A stretch of DNA of 38,677 nucleotides from an uncultured bacterium (GCA_903847945.1 CAINEY010000024.1:1-38677); one strand, 5' to 3'; positions 27,230-37,197 are shown, numbered from the stretch's first letter. The notes: generated by a model not told the origin, from the letters alone. Translations and numbers: made by a program.

Positions 27230-28826
27230 GTAACTCGGGATCCGGATCGACGTAGATCGTCTTGTATTTACCGAGAATCACTTTACCGGGTTTGCCTCCC
27301 GGTATTTTTTTGACGTGTTGAACAGGACAGTAATCGATCCCAACCGTGGAGGATTCGCGGGCTCCGGAATAGTAGAGCGCGATCTGAGCTCCGGCCCGTA
27401 AGGTGGCTTCATCGGGATTGTCAACGTGAAGGATAACATGTGCCCCGTGGAAACCTTTGACGTGCAAAAACGTATCGTTCCGTTGAGCCAATTTGAAAGT
27501 TACCGTGTCGTTTTGAAGGTTGTTTTTTCCGTAGAAGAGCTGGATCCCGTTGGGCAGGGTGAGGTGCCCATAAGCCGGGGTCTTGGGTTTCTTGCGCTTG
27601 TCGGTACTGGCTTTGAGGTAGCCTTGTTGGCTAAGTTCCTGACGGATCTCCAAGGCATCGGGAATGGTGGCGACGGCGACTTGTTCCGACAAGCCGGTGA
27701 AGTAGTCGATTTCCTGATTGCACAGATCGATCTGATGTTGGATGTGGCTTTGGCCTTTCTTGCCTTTTTGATACTTCTGAAAGAGCTTGCGCAAGTTGCC
27801 CTTGGCGTCCAACTTCTCATCCAGGGGAATGGTCAACGGTTCACCCGTTTCGAAGTTCTCCACCGTCAGACTGCCCTGGCCTTTGGTCAGCAAGTGCTGA
27901 TACGCCAAGAGGTGATCGCCGTAGGTGCGATACTTCTCGCAATCCAAGGCTTCCTCCAAGGCTTCTTGAAGTTTAAGAATCTTGCCTTCGTTGCGTTTGA
28001 TTTCACGCTGGATGAACTTAAGAAGGTCTCCGGTGTGTTGTTTGATGCGCTGATCTTCTTCTTTGCGTGCATATACCACTTCCAAACCTTCCATCAGCGG
28101 ATAGGTTTGCGGTGTTTCGTTGAGGTGTGTCAAGGGGATGATGTGGAAGTCTTTGGGATAGACGTACAGAGTTTGTGAAGCCTTGATTTCCGCTAAGATC
28201 TCCGCGTAAGGTTGACTCAAAAGGCGGTGTTCGATCTCGCGTCCCAACAGCGGAGAGACCCCGTGAAGCTGATCGCTGGCACTGCGTGAAGGATCCAGAC
28301 GGGAGATCGTAAAGGGATCGGCCTTTTCATGCGGATCGACGGGCACATATTGTGCCGTCGGCATGATCGTGCGTCGGTTGTTTTCAAAGGGCGGGATGCG
28401 TTTGAGGGCATCGATGATCTTGTTGTCGTCATCCACCAAGATCACATTGGCGTACTTGCCCATCAGTTCCACATACAGGGCGTAGTGCCGGGCATCCCCC
28501 AGATCGTTGCGTACGCGCAGATCAAACTGAATGACCCGATCTAAACCGTGTTGGTGGACGGACAGCACCAACGCATCTTCGATGTGTTTGCGCAACAGCA
28601 TGACCAGCGCCGAAGGCTCCTGCGGCGTCGTGAAGGCTTGTTGGGTGATCTGAAGGCGATTGTACACGGAATGACAGGAGATCAAGAGCTGAAACTTCTC
28701 TTTATCGGAACGGCAACCTAAAAGAAGCTCATTCTCGGACAAGTCGTTGATTTTGGTGATTTTGAAGGGTAATTTCGCCGCCACTTGGGCCGTGATCTTA
28801 CTCAGAACAATTCCGTCGATCGCCAT
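27207..28826 (-). CDS. rqcH: RqcH (NFACT family), ribosome quality-control factor
   Basis: RqcH binds obstructed 50S subunits and recruits tRNA-Ala to add C-terminal alanine tails that mark stalled peptides for degradation. The 539-residue protein has the N-terminal NFACT-N domain with the conserved Asp-Arg pair (D96-R97 in HGLDRVIQF), central coiled coils (about 270-400), and the C-terminal NFACT-R region (YGKNNLQND, FHVKG-like LHVKGFHGAHV). It is often annotated as a fibronectin-binding protein. A frame from 28886 exists, but the start at 28826 matches the family and the promoter. Confidence 0.92.
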   Translation of the reverse strand: MAIDGIVLSKITAQVAAKLPFKITKINDLSENELLLGCRSDKEKFQLLISCHSVYNRLQITQQAFTTPQEPSALVMLLRKHIEDALVLSVHQHGLDRVIQFDLRVRNDLGDARHYALYVELMGKYANVILVDDDNKIIDALKRIPPFENNRRTIMPTAQYVPVDPHEKADPFTISRLDPSRSASDQLHGVSPLLGREIEHRLLSQPYAEILAEIKASQTLYVYPKDFHIIPLTHLNETPQTYPLMEGLEVVYARKEEDQRIKQHTGDLLKFIQREIKRNEGKILKLQEALEEALDCEKYRTYGDHLLAYQHLLTKGQGSLTVENFETGEPLTIPLDEKLDAKGNLRKLFQKYQKGKKGQSHIQHQIDLCNQEIDYFTGLSEQVAVATIPDALEIRQELSQQGYLKASTDKRKKPKTPAYGHLTLPNGIQLFYGKNNLQNDTVTFKLAQRNDTFLHVKGFHGAHVILHVDNPDEATLRAGAQIALYYSGARESSTVGIDYCPVQHVKKIPGGKPGKVILGKYKTIYVDPDPELLNRLLKR

Positions 28827-28836
28827 GGTCGAAAGC

Positions 28837-28845
28837 ATTATATCA
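28837..28845 (-). promoter_or_regulatory. Extended -10 promoter of rqcH, near-leaderless
   Basis: On the minus strand TGA-TATAAT ends at 28837, so transcription is expected near 28830, four bases before the ATG at 28826. It lies three bp from the -35 box of the divergent gmk promoter. Confidence 0.6.
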
Positions 28846-28848
28846 CAA

Positions 28849-28877
28849 TTGACTTGTGCCCCTTGAGGGTGTATCCT
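28849..28877 (+). promoter_or_regulatory. Promoter of gmk
   Basis: TTGACT (28849-28854), 17-bp spacer, TATCCT (28872-28877). Transcription would start near 28884, leaving a 16-nt leader with a GAGGG ribosome site. Confidence 0.6.
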
Positions 28878-28899
28878 TACATACAATACGAGGGAACGT

Positions 28900-29466
28900 A
28901 TGAAAAAAGGCTTGCTGATTATTTTAAGTGGACCCAGCGGTGTCGGAAAAGGAACCGTACGGGCGATGTTCAGTCAGAACCCTGACTTAAACATTGCCTA
29001 TTCCGTATCGATGACCACCCGCGCCAAGCGTGAAGGGGAAGTCGACGGAAAAGATTATTTCTTTGTGGATCGGCAAACCTTTGAAAAGGCCATCCAAAAC
29101 AACGAGCTCCTGGAGTATGCCGAGTTTGTCGGCAACTATTACGGGACTCCGGCGAAATACGTTGATGATCTGCGCAATCAAGGCAAGAACGTGCTTTTGG
29201 AGATCGAGGTCCAAGGCGCCCAACAAGTCAAAGAGAAGGTCGAGGATGCCTTAACCATCTTCATCATTCCGCCCTCACTGGCCGAACTGGAAAAACGTAT
29301 CCGCGGTCGCCGTTCGGAAGACGAGGCCATCATTCAGAAGCGTTTGGCCAAAGCCACCAAAGAGATGGAACTGGTCAGTCATTATAAATTCGTCGTGTGC
29401 AATGAAGATCCGGCTTTAGCCGCTCAAATCATCTCACTCATCATCAAACGTCACATGCTCAATTAA
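28900..29466 (+). CDS. gmk: Guanylate kinase
   Basis: Gmk phosphorylates GMP to GDP. The 188-residue protein starts with LLIILSGPSGVGKGTV (P-loop), followed by SVSMTTRAKREGEVDGKDYFFVDRQTF (GMP-binding region), EYAEFVGNYYGTP, and the lid region RGRRSEDE. In many Bacillota rpoZ follows gmk; here a terminator and then priA follow directly. A GAGGG ribosome site precedes the ATG. Confidence 0.97.
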   Translation: MKKGLLIILSGPSGVGKGTVRAMFSQNPDLNIAYSVSMTTRAKREGEVDGKDYFFVDRQTFEKAIQNNELLEYAEFVGNYYGTPAKYVDDLRNQGKNVLLEIEVQGAQQVKEKVEDALTIFIIPPSLAELEKRIRGRRSEDEAIIQKRLAKATKEMELVSHYKFVVCNEDPALAAQIISLIIKRHMLN

Positions 29467-29469
29467 ACT

Positions 29470-29493
29470 AAACCCGGGACTTGCCCGGGTTTT
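29470..29493 (+). terminator. Terminator after gmk
   Basis: The perfect 9-bp stem AAACCCGGG with CCCGGGTTT (loop ACTTG) is followed by TTTTG. Its T-run abuts the -10 region of the priA promoter. Confidence 0.8.
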
Positions 29494-29501
29494 GTTATAA
29501 T
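29493..29501 (+). promoter_or_regulatory. Extended -10 promoter of priA, leaderless
   Basis: TGT-TATAAT ends at 29501. With standard geometry transcription starts at 29508, the A of the priA ATG. No -35 box exists because the terminator stem occupies that position. AGAGG lies too close to the ATG to be a normal ribosome site. Confidence 0.65.
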
Positions 29502-29507
29502 AGAGGC

Positions 29508-31649
29508 ATGAATCTGGTGAATGTCGTTGTTGAATCCCAAGCCATCGCTCTGAACATGACGTTCAGTTATTTGTGTGCTGAACCCGTCAATGAAGGATGC
29601 CGGGTCAAAGTCAACTTCGCCGGAAGGACTTGTGCCGCCATGGTGATGTCGGTACAACCGTGGACACCTCAACTCAAAGCACACTTCGATACGCAAGGCA
29701 TTACCTTGAAGTCCGTCAGTGCCGTGATCGACCGTTTTCCTGTTTTGAATGATGAACGGCTAAAACTGGCCATGACAGTTGCGGAAGAAACCTTATCCAA
29801 TCCGATGTTGGTCATCCAATCGATGCTCCCTAAAGCCCTCAAAGCCCAATTGGCAGCTCCTGAGCCACCCAAACATCGGGTTGTGGAACTAAGTACCGAA
29901 CCAACGAAACCTACACCCAAACAAGCCTTGATCCTTGATGCGCTGCGCAACGGACCTCAACCTTACACGTTACTGAAGCACGAGTACGGTGGGGCTCTCG
30001 ATACCCTCATCAAAAACGGAGCGGTATCCATCAGCGAACAGATCAAAGCGTATCACCCCTTACCCGTCGAAGCTGTTGAAGCAACCTACGCTTTATCCGA
30101 ACCGCAACGCGAGGCTTTAAGCGCTATCCAAAACGCCTCACAACGGGTGGTGTGTTTGTATGGACCGACCGGCAGCGGGAAGACCGAAGTCTACTTGACC
30201 TTGGCCAAACAACTGGCCGATGAGGGCAAACAAGTCGTGATCTTGGTGCCGGAGATCGGCTTGACCCCGCAGATGATTTCCCGGGTCCAAGCCCGCTTTG
30301 GGGAAGATGTCATTGTCTATCACTCCCACCTCAGCGATAATGAACGTTACCTCCAATATCAACGGGTCGTCAACAAAGAATCGTCCGTGGTGGTGGGAAC
30401 CCGTTCCGCCATCTGGTTACCGTTTACGAATTTGGGACTCATCGTGCTGGATGAAGAACACGATGCCAGTTATAAACAAGACAGTGCGCCCCGTTACCAT
30501 GCGCGAGATGTGGCCATTCACCGGGCAACGACCTTCAACGCTAAGTTGATCTTGGGATCCGCCACCCCCAGTTTTGAGACGTATGCCCGGGCCAAAAAGG
30601 GAGTCTACGGCTTGGTCAACCTGCCTTCGCGCATCAGTGGGGTCTTACCGAGCGTCCGGGTGATTGCTCCGGATTATCGGGCCAATCTGATTTTGGCACC
30701 ACAGATCCAAACCTTGATCCAGAATCGGCTGGATCGGCATGAACAAGTCATCGTCCTCCTCAATCGACGGGGGTATGCCCCGATCTATCAGTGTGTATCT
30801 TGTTTTACGGCCTTGTCGTGTCCGCATTGCGATCGCTTGTTGAACGTGCATACCGCCCAACAAGTGCTCAAGTGCCATGCGTGTGATTACACGATCCCGT
30901 TGGTCAATACCTGTCCGACTTGCGGTCACTCGACCTTAAGAATGGTGGGGGTTGGAACCCAACGCGTGGAAAGCGAACTGCAACGCCTCTTTCCTTCAGC
31001 CCGCATTGCACGGATGGATTCGGATGCCACGTCAGCCAAGGGTGCCCATGAACGGATCTTAAGTGCCTTTGAACACGGTGAAACGGATATCCTGTTGGGA
31101 ACGCAGATGATCGCCAAAGGTTTGGATAACCCCAAGGTCACCTTATCGGTGATCCTGGATATCGATAAATCGCTGTTGAGAACGGATTACCGCAGTGTTG
31201 AAACCGCCTTTGACCTGATGGTTCAAGCCGCCGGACGCAGCGGACGAGGTGAGGAGGTCGGTGAAGTGGTGGTGCAGAGTGCACTTAAGGATCACTACGC
31301 CCTCCAATTGGCTTTACGCCACGATTTCCCGAGCTTTTACGCCACGGAGATGAGTTATCGCCAAGCCGGACAAAACCCGCCGTATACGTACTTGGTTACC
31401 GTTACCTTGAGTCATAAGGAAGCCCAAACGGCGTATCAGGAAGCCCAGCACTTGGCGTCTTTGTGGAAAGAACAGTGTACGGTTTTAGGACCTGGGGATC
31501 TTGGAAAAGTCGCTGACATTTATCGGATGCGCCTGATCCTGAAGTCCAAAGACCTCAACGCTTTACGTACGCTGGTGCGTCAAACACTGCAGACCGAAAA
31601 GTTGAAATCGAGTTGGATGGCTGACGTCAATCCGCTCTCGACCCTATGA
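29508..31649 (+). CDS. priA: Primosomal protein PriA, replication restart helicase
   Basis: PriA recognises stalled forks and reloads the replicative helicase. The 713-residue protein has the N-terminal DNA-binding domain, a Walker A motif GPTGSGKT (residues 219-226), Walker B DEEH, and the paired zinc cysteines (CVSCFTALSCPHC, CHACDY, CPTCGHS). The later helicase motif reads GTQMIAKGLDNPKVT, where most PriA have GHDF. The ATG at 29508 fits the family N-terminus (MNLVNVVVE). The stop overlaps rsmB by 4 bp, making priA the first gene of a long coupled operon. Confidence 0.96.
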   Translation: MNLVNVVVESQAIALNMTFSYLCAEPVNEGCRVKVNFAGRTCAAMVMSVQPWTPQLKAHFDTQGITLKSVSAVIDRFPVLNDERLKLAMTVAEETLSNPMLVIQSMLPKALKAQLAAPEPPKHRVVELSTEPTKPTPKQALILDALRNGPQPYTLLKHEYGGALDTLIKNGAVSISEQIKAYHPLPVEAVEATYALSEPQREALSAIQNASQRVVCLYGPTGSGKTEVYLTLAKQLADEGKQVVILVPEIGLTPQMISRVQARFGEDVIVYHSHLSDNERYLQYQRVVNKESSVVVGTRSAIWLPFTNLGLIVLDEEHDASYKQDSAPRYHARDVAIHRATTFNAKLILGSATPSFETYARAKKGVYGLVNLPSRISGVLPSVRVIAPDYRANLILAPQIQTLIQNRLDRHEQVIVLLNRRGYAPIYQCVSCFTALSCPHCDRLLNVHTAQQVLKCHACDYTIPLVNTCPTCGHSTLRMVGVGTQRVESELQRLFPSARIARMDSDATSAKGAHERILSAFEHGETDILLGTQMIAKGLDNPKVTLSVILDIDKSLLRTDYRSVETAFDLMVQAAGRSGRGEEVGEVVVQSALKDHYALQLALRHDFPSFYATEMSYRQAGQNPPYTYLVTVTLSHKEAQTAYQEAQHLASLWKEQCTVLGPGDLGKVADIYRMRLILKSKDLNALRTLVRQTLQTEKLKSSWMADVNPLSTL

Positions 31650-32908
31650 AAGATCCCCGTACGATTGCCTATGACCTGTTGAGTCAGGTGATGCTGGACC
31701 ATGCCTACGCCAATCTTGCCCTAAAGAACGGGCTTTATGGCTTGGACGAACAGGATAAAGCCCTGATCACCGCCATCGTCTACACAACGCTTCGCTATCA
31801 GCCCGCAACCCGGGCTTTATGGCTTCCGTTAGTTACCAAAGCACCTAAACCCAAGATTGCGGTGCTTTTGGATATGGCGGTTACCCAATTGGTTCATTTG
31901 GATAAGTTACCGGCATATGCCGTAGTCGATGAGAGTGTCAAACTCGCGAAACGTCGTTTTCCCGAAACTTCGGGGATGGTGAATGCGGTGTTGCGTCAGA
32001 TCGCTGCGGATCCGCATCGTCAGCCGCTTGGATCGGATGAACTCGAAACGAAGGCATTAAGCTTTGCTTTACCGCGTTGGATCTATGCCTTGTGGATCAA
32101 GCAATTGGGTGAGTCTGTCGCTGATCAGTTGGCTGAAGCCCTGTTGGAGGAAGCGCCGCTGTGTGCGCGCATCAACCCGCTTAAGATCGATCCCAGCGTT
32201 ATTACGAGTGATCCACGCCTCCGACGCGGAGTCTTGGCACCCTATGCGGTTTATGGCGATCTGGCTTGGCTCAAGACGGAGTGGTTCAAAAACGGACAAC
32301 TGATTGTTCAGGATGAGGCCTCACAATTGGTTTCTGTCTTTACCGGAGTTCAACCGAACCAACGGATATTGGATCTGTGCAGTGCGCCGGGTTCCAAGAG
32401 CACGGCTATGGCGGCGATGATGAACAATACCGGCTCGATTCTGGCGTGCGATGTCTCTGCGGCCCGCTTAAAGCTGGTCGATCAGCAAGCTCAACGCTTA
32501 GGAGTCACGAACCTGATGACCTGTGTTCTCGATGGGACGACCGTGCATCAGCAGAACTTCGAACCCTTTGACATGGTGCTGGTGGATGCCCCGTGTTCGG
32601 GCTTGGGCGTGATCCGTCATAAACCGGACATCAAAGTGCATTTGACTCCTTCGGTCTTGGATGAACTGGTCGTCCTGCAGCGTCGCTTGTTGGACTCGGC
32701 TTGTGACGTCGTCAAACCTGGAGGAATCTTGGTGTATTCGACCTGTACGATCAACACCAAAGAAAACAAGGCTCAAATTACGGCGTTCTTGGCAAATCAT
32801 CCCGACTTTGAACTAGTGGAAGAGCAACAGATCTTACCGCAAGACTATGGGACCGATGGCTTTTACATGGCCAAACTCCGACGATTGGATGCGAATGTGG
32901 TAGAATAA
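31646..32908 (+). CDS. rsmB: 16S rRNA m5C967 methyltransferase RsmB
   Basis: RsmB methylates cytosine 967 of 16S rRNA. The 420-residue protein has an N-terminal NusB-like RNA-binding domain (about 1-130), then the SAM fold with [17 protein letters not shown], the motif IV cysteine in [18 protein letters not shown], and the catalytic cysteine in [11 protein letters not shown]. The start overlaps the priA stop (ATGA). The usual Bacillota neighbour fmt is absent between priA and rsmB. The last codons contain a -10 box for rlmN. Confidence 0.95.
   Translation: MKDPRTIAYDLLSQVMLDHAYANLALKNGLYGLDEQDKALITAIVYTTLRYQPATRALWLPLVTKAPKPKIAVLLDMAVTQLVHLDKLPAYAVVDESVKLAKRRFPETSGMVNAVLRQIAADPHRQPLGSDELETKALSFALPRWIYALWIKQLGESVADQLAEALLEEAPLCARINPLKIDPSVITSDPRLRRGVLAPYAVYGDLAWLKTEWFKNGQLIVQDEASQLVSVFTGVQPNQRILDLCSAPGSKSTAMAAMMNNTGSILACDVSAARLKLVDQQAQRLGVTNLMTCVLDGTTVHQQNFEPFDMVLVDAPCSGLGVIRHKPDIKVHLTPSVLDELVVLQRRLLDSACDVVKPGGILVYSTCTINTKENKAQITAFLANHPDFELVEEQQILPQDYGTDGFYMAKLRRLDANVVE
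32898..32906 (+). promoter_or_regulatory. Possible extended -10 promoter of rlmN inside the rsmB 3' end
   Basis: TGG-TAGAAT ends at 32906, placing the transcription start at 32913, the A of the rlmN ATG. It overlaps the rsmB stop codon. A weak AAGG lies two bases before the ATG, so reinitiation is an alternative explanation. Confidence 0.4.
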
Positions 32909-32912
32909 GGCC

Positions 32913-33950
32913 ATGCGATTCATCTACGATTTAACCTACGACGAACTCAATGTCTGGGTCTTGGCTCAAGGTCAGAAGAGTTATCGAACCAAACAGATAT
33001 ACCAGTGGCTCTATCAGAAAAGGGCAACGGCTTTCGAACAGATGACCGATTTGTCCAAAGAGATGGTGGCCCTTTTAAACACGCATTTTCATCTCAATCC
33101 GCTTCAACTGGTCAAACGCCAGGAATCGTCTGACGGCACGATCAAGTGCTTGTCTAAACTCACCGACGGATCACTGGTGGAAACCGTCTTGATGATCTAT
33201 GATTACGGCAATTCCGTGTGTGTCACCTCGCAAGTCGGGTGCAACATGGGGTGTACCTTCTGTGCCAGCGGACTCATCAAGAAGAGCCGTGACTTGACAT
33301 CCGGCGAGATCGTGGCGCAAGTCATGGCGATCCAGCGCGAACTCGATAAAAAGGGTGAGCGGGTCTCGCATGTGGTGATCATGGGTGCCGGAGAACCCTT
33401 TGACAATTATCACAACGTGATGCGTTTCTTGCGTACGGTCAATCATGATCACGGTTTAGCGATCGGGGCCCGTCATTTGACGGTATCGACCTGCGGGATC
33501 GTTCCGCGCATCAAAGACTTCGCCAACGAGCACACCCAGTTCAATTTGGCCATCTCCCTGCATGCGCCAAACGATGAACTGCGGTCGAGATTGATGCCGA
33601 TCAATCGGGCGTATCCCTTAAGTGAGCTCATGGGTGCCCTCAAAGACTACAGTGAACAAAACAACCGTCGCATTACCTTCGAATACATCCTCTTGAAGGA
33701 TGTCAACGACCAGGACGAACACATCAAACAACTGGCCGGACTCGTGCGTGGTATGAACGCTTATGTCAATCTGATTCCTTACAATGTGGTGGATGAACAC
33801 GGCTTTAAACAAGTCGATTTTGCGTCGGCTTTGCGCTTTTACGATAAACTCACGAAAAGTGGGGTAAAATGTACGTTGAGGCAGGAACACGGGGCCGACA
33901 TCGATGCGGCCTGTGGACAGCTTCGGGCTAAACACGAGGGGAAACTATGA
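32913..33950 (+). CDS. rlmN: 23S rRNA/tRNA m2A methyltransferase RlmN
   Basis: RlmN is a radical SAM enzyme that methylates C2 of A2503 in 23S rRNA and A37 in some tRNAs. The 345-residue protein begins with [12 protein letters not shown] and [13 protein letters not shown]-like segments, carries the cluster motif [11 protein letters not shown], the [16 protein letters not shown] segment, and a C-terminal cysteine in [19 protein letters not shown]. It lies four bases after rsmB and overlaps the phosphatase gene by 4 bp. Confidence 0.96.
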   Translation: MRFIYDLTYDELNVWVLAQGQKSYRTKQIYQWLYQKRATAFEQMTDLSKEMVALLNTHFHLNPLQLVKRQESSDGTIKCLSKLTDGSLVETVLMIYDYGNSVCVTSQVGCNMGCTFCASGLIKKSRDLTSGEIVAQVMAIQRELDKKGERVSHVVIMGAGEPFDNYHNVMRFLRTVNHDHGLAIGARHLTVSTCGIVPRIKDFANEHTQFNLAISLHAPNDELRSRLMPINRAYPLSELMGALKDYSEQNNRRITFEYILLKDVNDQDEHIKQLAGLVRGMNAYVNLIPYNVVDEHGFKQVDFASALRFYDKLTKSGVKCTLRQEHGADIDAACGQLRAKHEGKL

Positions 33951-34681
33951 CGATTGCGGGGAAGACAGACATCGGACGAGTACGCCGAATCAATCAGGAT
34001 GCGTTTTTGGTGTTGGAAGATCACGGTGTCCAACTGGCTGCCGTGTGTGACGGGATGGGCGGCGCAGCCGCCGGGGAAGTCGCCTCATCGAAAGCCATCG
34101 AATATCTGAAATCTGTCTTTGAAGACAATCCGCCTACGGATCTGGCCTTAAGCGGTCTTTCCGATTGGCTTCAAGCTGCCATTGAGAAAGTCAATGAACG
34201 CTTGTACGGCTTGGCCTTGGCCAATGAGAAGTACACCGGGATGGGAACCACCATGGTGGCAGCCCTGATCCATGGCCGTAAGATCGCCATGGCCAATGTC
34301 GGGGATAGCCGGATCTATCTCCTTAAAGAACATCTCCAGCAGATCACGACCGATCACAGCCTGGTTCAGGAACTGATCGATCAAGGACGGTTGACGGAAG
34401 CTGAAGCACGGGTTCATCCGCAACGGTCGATCCTGACCAACGTCTTAGCCATTCAACCCCATGTGGTCATCGATCGCTTCGTGATCGATGAACCGATCGA
34501 TCGTTTACTCTTAGCTTCCGATGGGCTTCACGGGTATGTGGACGATGAAACCATCGAAACATGTTTACGGGCAACCTCATCTCTGGATGAGGTCACTCAA
34601 TCCCTGATTGACGTAGCCAATGCCAAAGGCGGCTACGACAACACCACTGTCATAGCGATAGATTTCCGAGGTAACCGATGA
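33947..34681 (+). CDS. stp: PP2C-type Ser/Thr phosphatase (Stp/PrpC)
   Basis: This 244-residue metal-dependent phosphatase reverses the phosphorylation made by the adjacent PrkC kinase. Motifs: [11 protein letters not shown] (residues 10-20), [14 protein letters not shown] (34-47, metal Asp), GDSRIYLL, and the C-terminal [11 protein letters not shown]. The length is typical for PrpC/Stp1. A GAGGGG site precedes the ATG, which overlaps the rlmN stop; its own stop overlaps prkC by 4 bp. Confidence 0.95.
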   Translation: MTIAGKTDIGRVRRINQDAFLVLEDHGVQLAAVCDGMGGAAAGEVASSKAIEYLKSVFEDNPPTDLALSGLSDWLQAAIEKVNERLYGLALANEKYTGMGTTMVAALIHGRKIAMANVGDSRIYLLKEHLQQITTDHSLVQELIDQGRLTEAEARVHPQRSILTNVLAIQPHVVIDRFVIDEPIDRLLLASDGLHGYVDDETIETCLRATSSLDEVTQSLIDVANAKGGYDNTTVIAIDFRGNR

Positions 34682-36336
34682 AAGAAATGATTGCGAACCG
34701 CTACCTGATCAAGCGGAAACTGGGGGAAGGGGGCATGGCCGATGTGTATCTGGCCCATGACAGCTTTCTTAACCGTGAAGTGGCGGTCAAGATTCTGCGC
34801 GGAAAACTGTCACTGGATCCCGTGGCGTTATTGCGTTTTCAACGGGAAGCCAACGCAGCCAGCCGACTCAACCATCCCAACATCGTGGAGATCTACGATG
34901 TGGGCGATGATGAAGGCCAGCACTTCATCGTCATGGAGTACATCCGCGGCAAGACCCTCAAGGATTTGATTGCCTCCCGCGGCGCCATGGATCAGCAGGA
35001 AGCCCTGCAGATCATGGACCAGCTTTTGGCGGCCATCATCGAAGCTCATAAAAACAACATCATTCACCGCGACATCAAACCGCAAAACATCCTGATCAAG
35101 GATGACGGGACGGTCAAGATCGCGGATTTCGGGATTGCGACCGTTTCGGATGCGGTGCAACTCACGCAAACCGATACCGTTTTGGGTTCGGTCCATTACC
35201 TGGCGCCTGAGCTGGCGCGCGGGGAAGTGGCGAGTTTTCAAAGCGACATCTATGCCTTAGGCATCACCCTCTATGAGATGCTGACGGGGAAAGCGCCTTA
35301 CAGCGGGGATACCCCTGTTCAGATCGCCATGAAGCACATGCGGGAAGATTTGCCTTCCGTACGCGACTTCAACCCCACGGTTCCTCAAGCCTTGGAGAAT
35401 GTCATCATTGCGGCCACGGCCAAGAACAAAGCCCATCGCACCAAGATGGCTTCGGACATGCATCAGGCCCTCAAAGAATGCCTCAGTGACAAACACAAAG
35501 ACGATGCCAAGCTCGTCTTCAAAGCCGACACGCTCAACGATCAAACCATCACCATCGACCAGGTCTCAAAAATGGAAAAACCCAAACCCCGCATCGGTAT
35601 CCTTCCCGCCCTTATCGGCATCGGCTTTATGGCCTTGGTGGCCTTTGGAATCTACGGGTACATCCTGCTCAGCGGGTTCTTCAACCCTGAAGTCGAATTG
35701 GTCACGATTCCTGAAGTCGCCGGGATGACCCGCGATGAAGCCGAAACGGCCTTATCGGAAGCCGGCATCTACGCTTCCGGCAGCATCCGTTATGAACTGA
35801 CGGATGATTTGGCCACCGGACTGGTCGTTAAAACGACCCCCAGTGCCGGAGCTCAGATCGAAAAAGGATCACTGGTCACCATTACCCTCAGCAAAGGCAT
35901 GTATTTTGTGGTTGGGGATTACGTCAATCAGAAGCTGAGTGTCGTGGAGGCGCAGCTGGAAAGCACCAAGATCACGGTACGCGTCCAATATGACTTCAAC
36001 TCAACCGCTGAAGAAGGCACCATCCTCAAACAAGAAGGATTGGTGTCGGGACAGAAGATCGATCCGTCCGTCTCCTATGAAATGAAGCTGACCGTGGCCG
36101 GTAAAGTGGCCTTCAATATTCCCAACCTGATCGGGTTCAACATTTCCATTGCCCAGAATCAACTCACGGCACTGGGTGCCATTGTTGAACTGAACGTGTT
36201 GGATACCTCGTCCTTGACGCCGGAACAGATTGCGTTACTCTCCAAGAACACGGTCATTTCGATCAGTCCGGGTGTAGGCACGTTCTACACGCAAACCGAG
36301 ACGTCCAAGATCGTCTTAAACTATTACGCGCCCTGA
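34678..36336 (+). CDS. prkC: PASTA-domain Ser/Thr kinase PrkC/StkP
   Basis: PrkC is a membrane kinase that senses peptidoglycan fragments or lipid II and phosphorylates cell-wall, division and translation proteins. The 552-residue protein has a kinase domain with GEGGM (16-20), Lys38, HRD (130-132) with DIKPQN, DFGIA and the Thr-rich activation loop TDTVLGSVHYLAPE, one membrane helix (about 309-332), and an extracellular part that reads as three PASTA repeats (about 340-550). It is shorter than B. subtilis PrkC. The stop overlaps rsgA by one base (TGATG). Confidence 0.96.
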   Translation: MKEMIANRYLIKRKLGEGGMADVYLAHDSFLNREVAVKILRGKLSLDPVALLRFQREANAASRLNHPNIVEIYDVGDDEGQHFIVMEYIRGKTLKDLIASRGAMDQQEALQIMDQLLAAIIEAHKNNIIHRDIKPQNILIKDDGTVKIADFGIATVSDAVQLTQTDTVLGSVHYLAPELARGEVASFQSDIYALGITLYEMLTGKAPYSGDTPVQIAMKHMREDLPSVRDFNPTVPQALENVIIAATAKNKAHRTKMASDMHQALKECLSDKHKDDAKLVFKADTLNDQTITIDQVSKMEKPKPRIGILPALIGIGFMALVAFGIYGYILLSGFFNPEVELVTIPEVAGMTRDEAETALSEAGIYASGSIRYELTDDLATGLVVKTTPSAGAQIEKGSLVTITLSKGMYFVVGDYVNQKLSVVEAQLESTKITVRVQYDFNSTAEEGTILKQEGLVSGQKIDPSVSYEMKLTVAGKVAFNIPNLIGFNISIAQNQLTALGAIVELNVLDTSSLTPEQIALLSKNTVISISPGVGTFYTQTETSKIVLNYYAP

Positions 36337-37196
36337 TGATTGAAGCCCGCGTCATTAAGATCGTCTCCAACCATTACACAGTGGAAACCGTGCAAGGGGA
36401 GATCCTTCAAACCAAAGCCAGCGGGAAACTGCGCAAGTCCTATTCGCCCATGGTGGGCGATTGGGTGGATGTGCTCAAAGGGGTGGATCTGACCGTCATC
36501 GAACGGGTCAGACCGCGCTCCAACCGCATGATCCGACCGCTGGTGGCCAATGTCGATGTGATGCTGATCGTGATGAGCACGGTCAAGCCGGAGTTTTCCG
36601 AAGTGCTGGTTGACCGTTTAAGTTGGCTGATTCGTCATGCCGGGGTTCAACCGGCTCTTTTGGTTTCCAAATGGGATCTGATTTCAGACAAAACATCCCT
36701 GGATCCGATTCTGGATGCCTATCGGCAAGTCATGCCGGTGTTCATTGCCGGAAAAGGCTTGGATAATGATGAGGTCCTGAACTTTCTGAAAGGCAAGATT
36801 GCCGTCCTTACCGGACAAAGCGGGGTGGGGAAGTCTTCTCTAATCAACCGCATCGATCCGCGCTTTGAACTCAATACCCAGGAAATCTCCAAGGCTTTGG
36901 GCCGCGGAAAACACACGACCCGTCATGTGGAACTCTTACCCGTTGGTGGCGGATGGATCGCGGATACGCCGGGGTTCTCGTCGCTCGACTTTGAGGAGAT
37001 GAGCACGCAGGACCTGTTGGAAGCCGTGGTGGAGTTTACTCCCTTAGCTGCGCAGTGTCGGTTCAGAAACTGTCAACACGTGGCTGAACCCGGATGTGCC
37101 GTCAAATCGGCCGTTGCGAATCATACGATCCGTTCATCCCGTTATGAACATTACCTGGAAATCCGTGCGCTGATTGAGGCGCGAAAGGAGTACTGA
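36336..37196 (+). CDS. rsgA: Ribosome small-subunit GTPase RsgA
   Basis: RsgA is a circularly permuted GTPase that acts late in 30S maturation. The 286-residue protein has an N-terminal OB fold (about 1-60), the G4-like SKWD before the G1 loop TGQSGVGKSSLINR, then the G3 region DTPGFSSLDF, and a C-terminal zinc site with CRFRNCQHVAEPGC. Its place after stp-prkC is conserved across Bacillota. The ATG overlaps the prkC stop by one base. Confidence 0.96.
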   Translation: MIEARVIKIVSNHYTVETVQGEILQTKASGKLRKSYSPMVGDWVDVLKGVDLTVIERVRPRSNRMIRPLVANVDVMLIVMSTVKPEFSEVLVDRLSWLIRHAGVQPALLVSKWDLISDKTSLDPILDAYRQVMPVFIAGKGLDNDEVLNFLKGKIAVLTGQSGVGKSSLINRIDPRFELNTQEISKALGRGKHTTRHVELLPVGGGWIADTPGFSSLDFEEMSTQDLLEAVVEFTPLAAQCRFRNCQHVAEPGCAVKSAVANHTIRSSRYEHYLEIRALIEARKEY

Positions 37197-37197
37197 C

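Noticed and set aside
27426-28178. Plus-strand frame of 250 codons opposite rqcH
   Set aside because: It is antisense to a clear NFACT protein, Leu/Phe/Gln-rich as a by-product of the complementary codons, and has no start signal.
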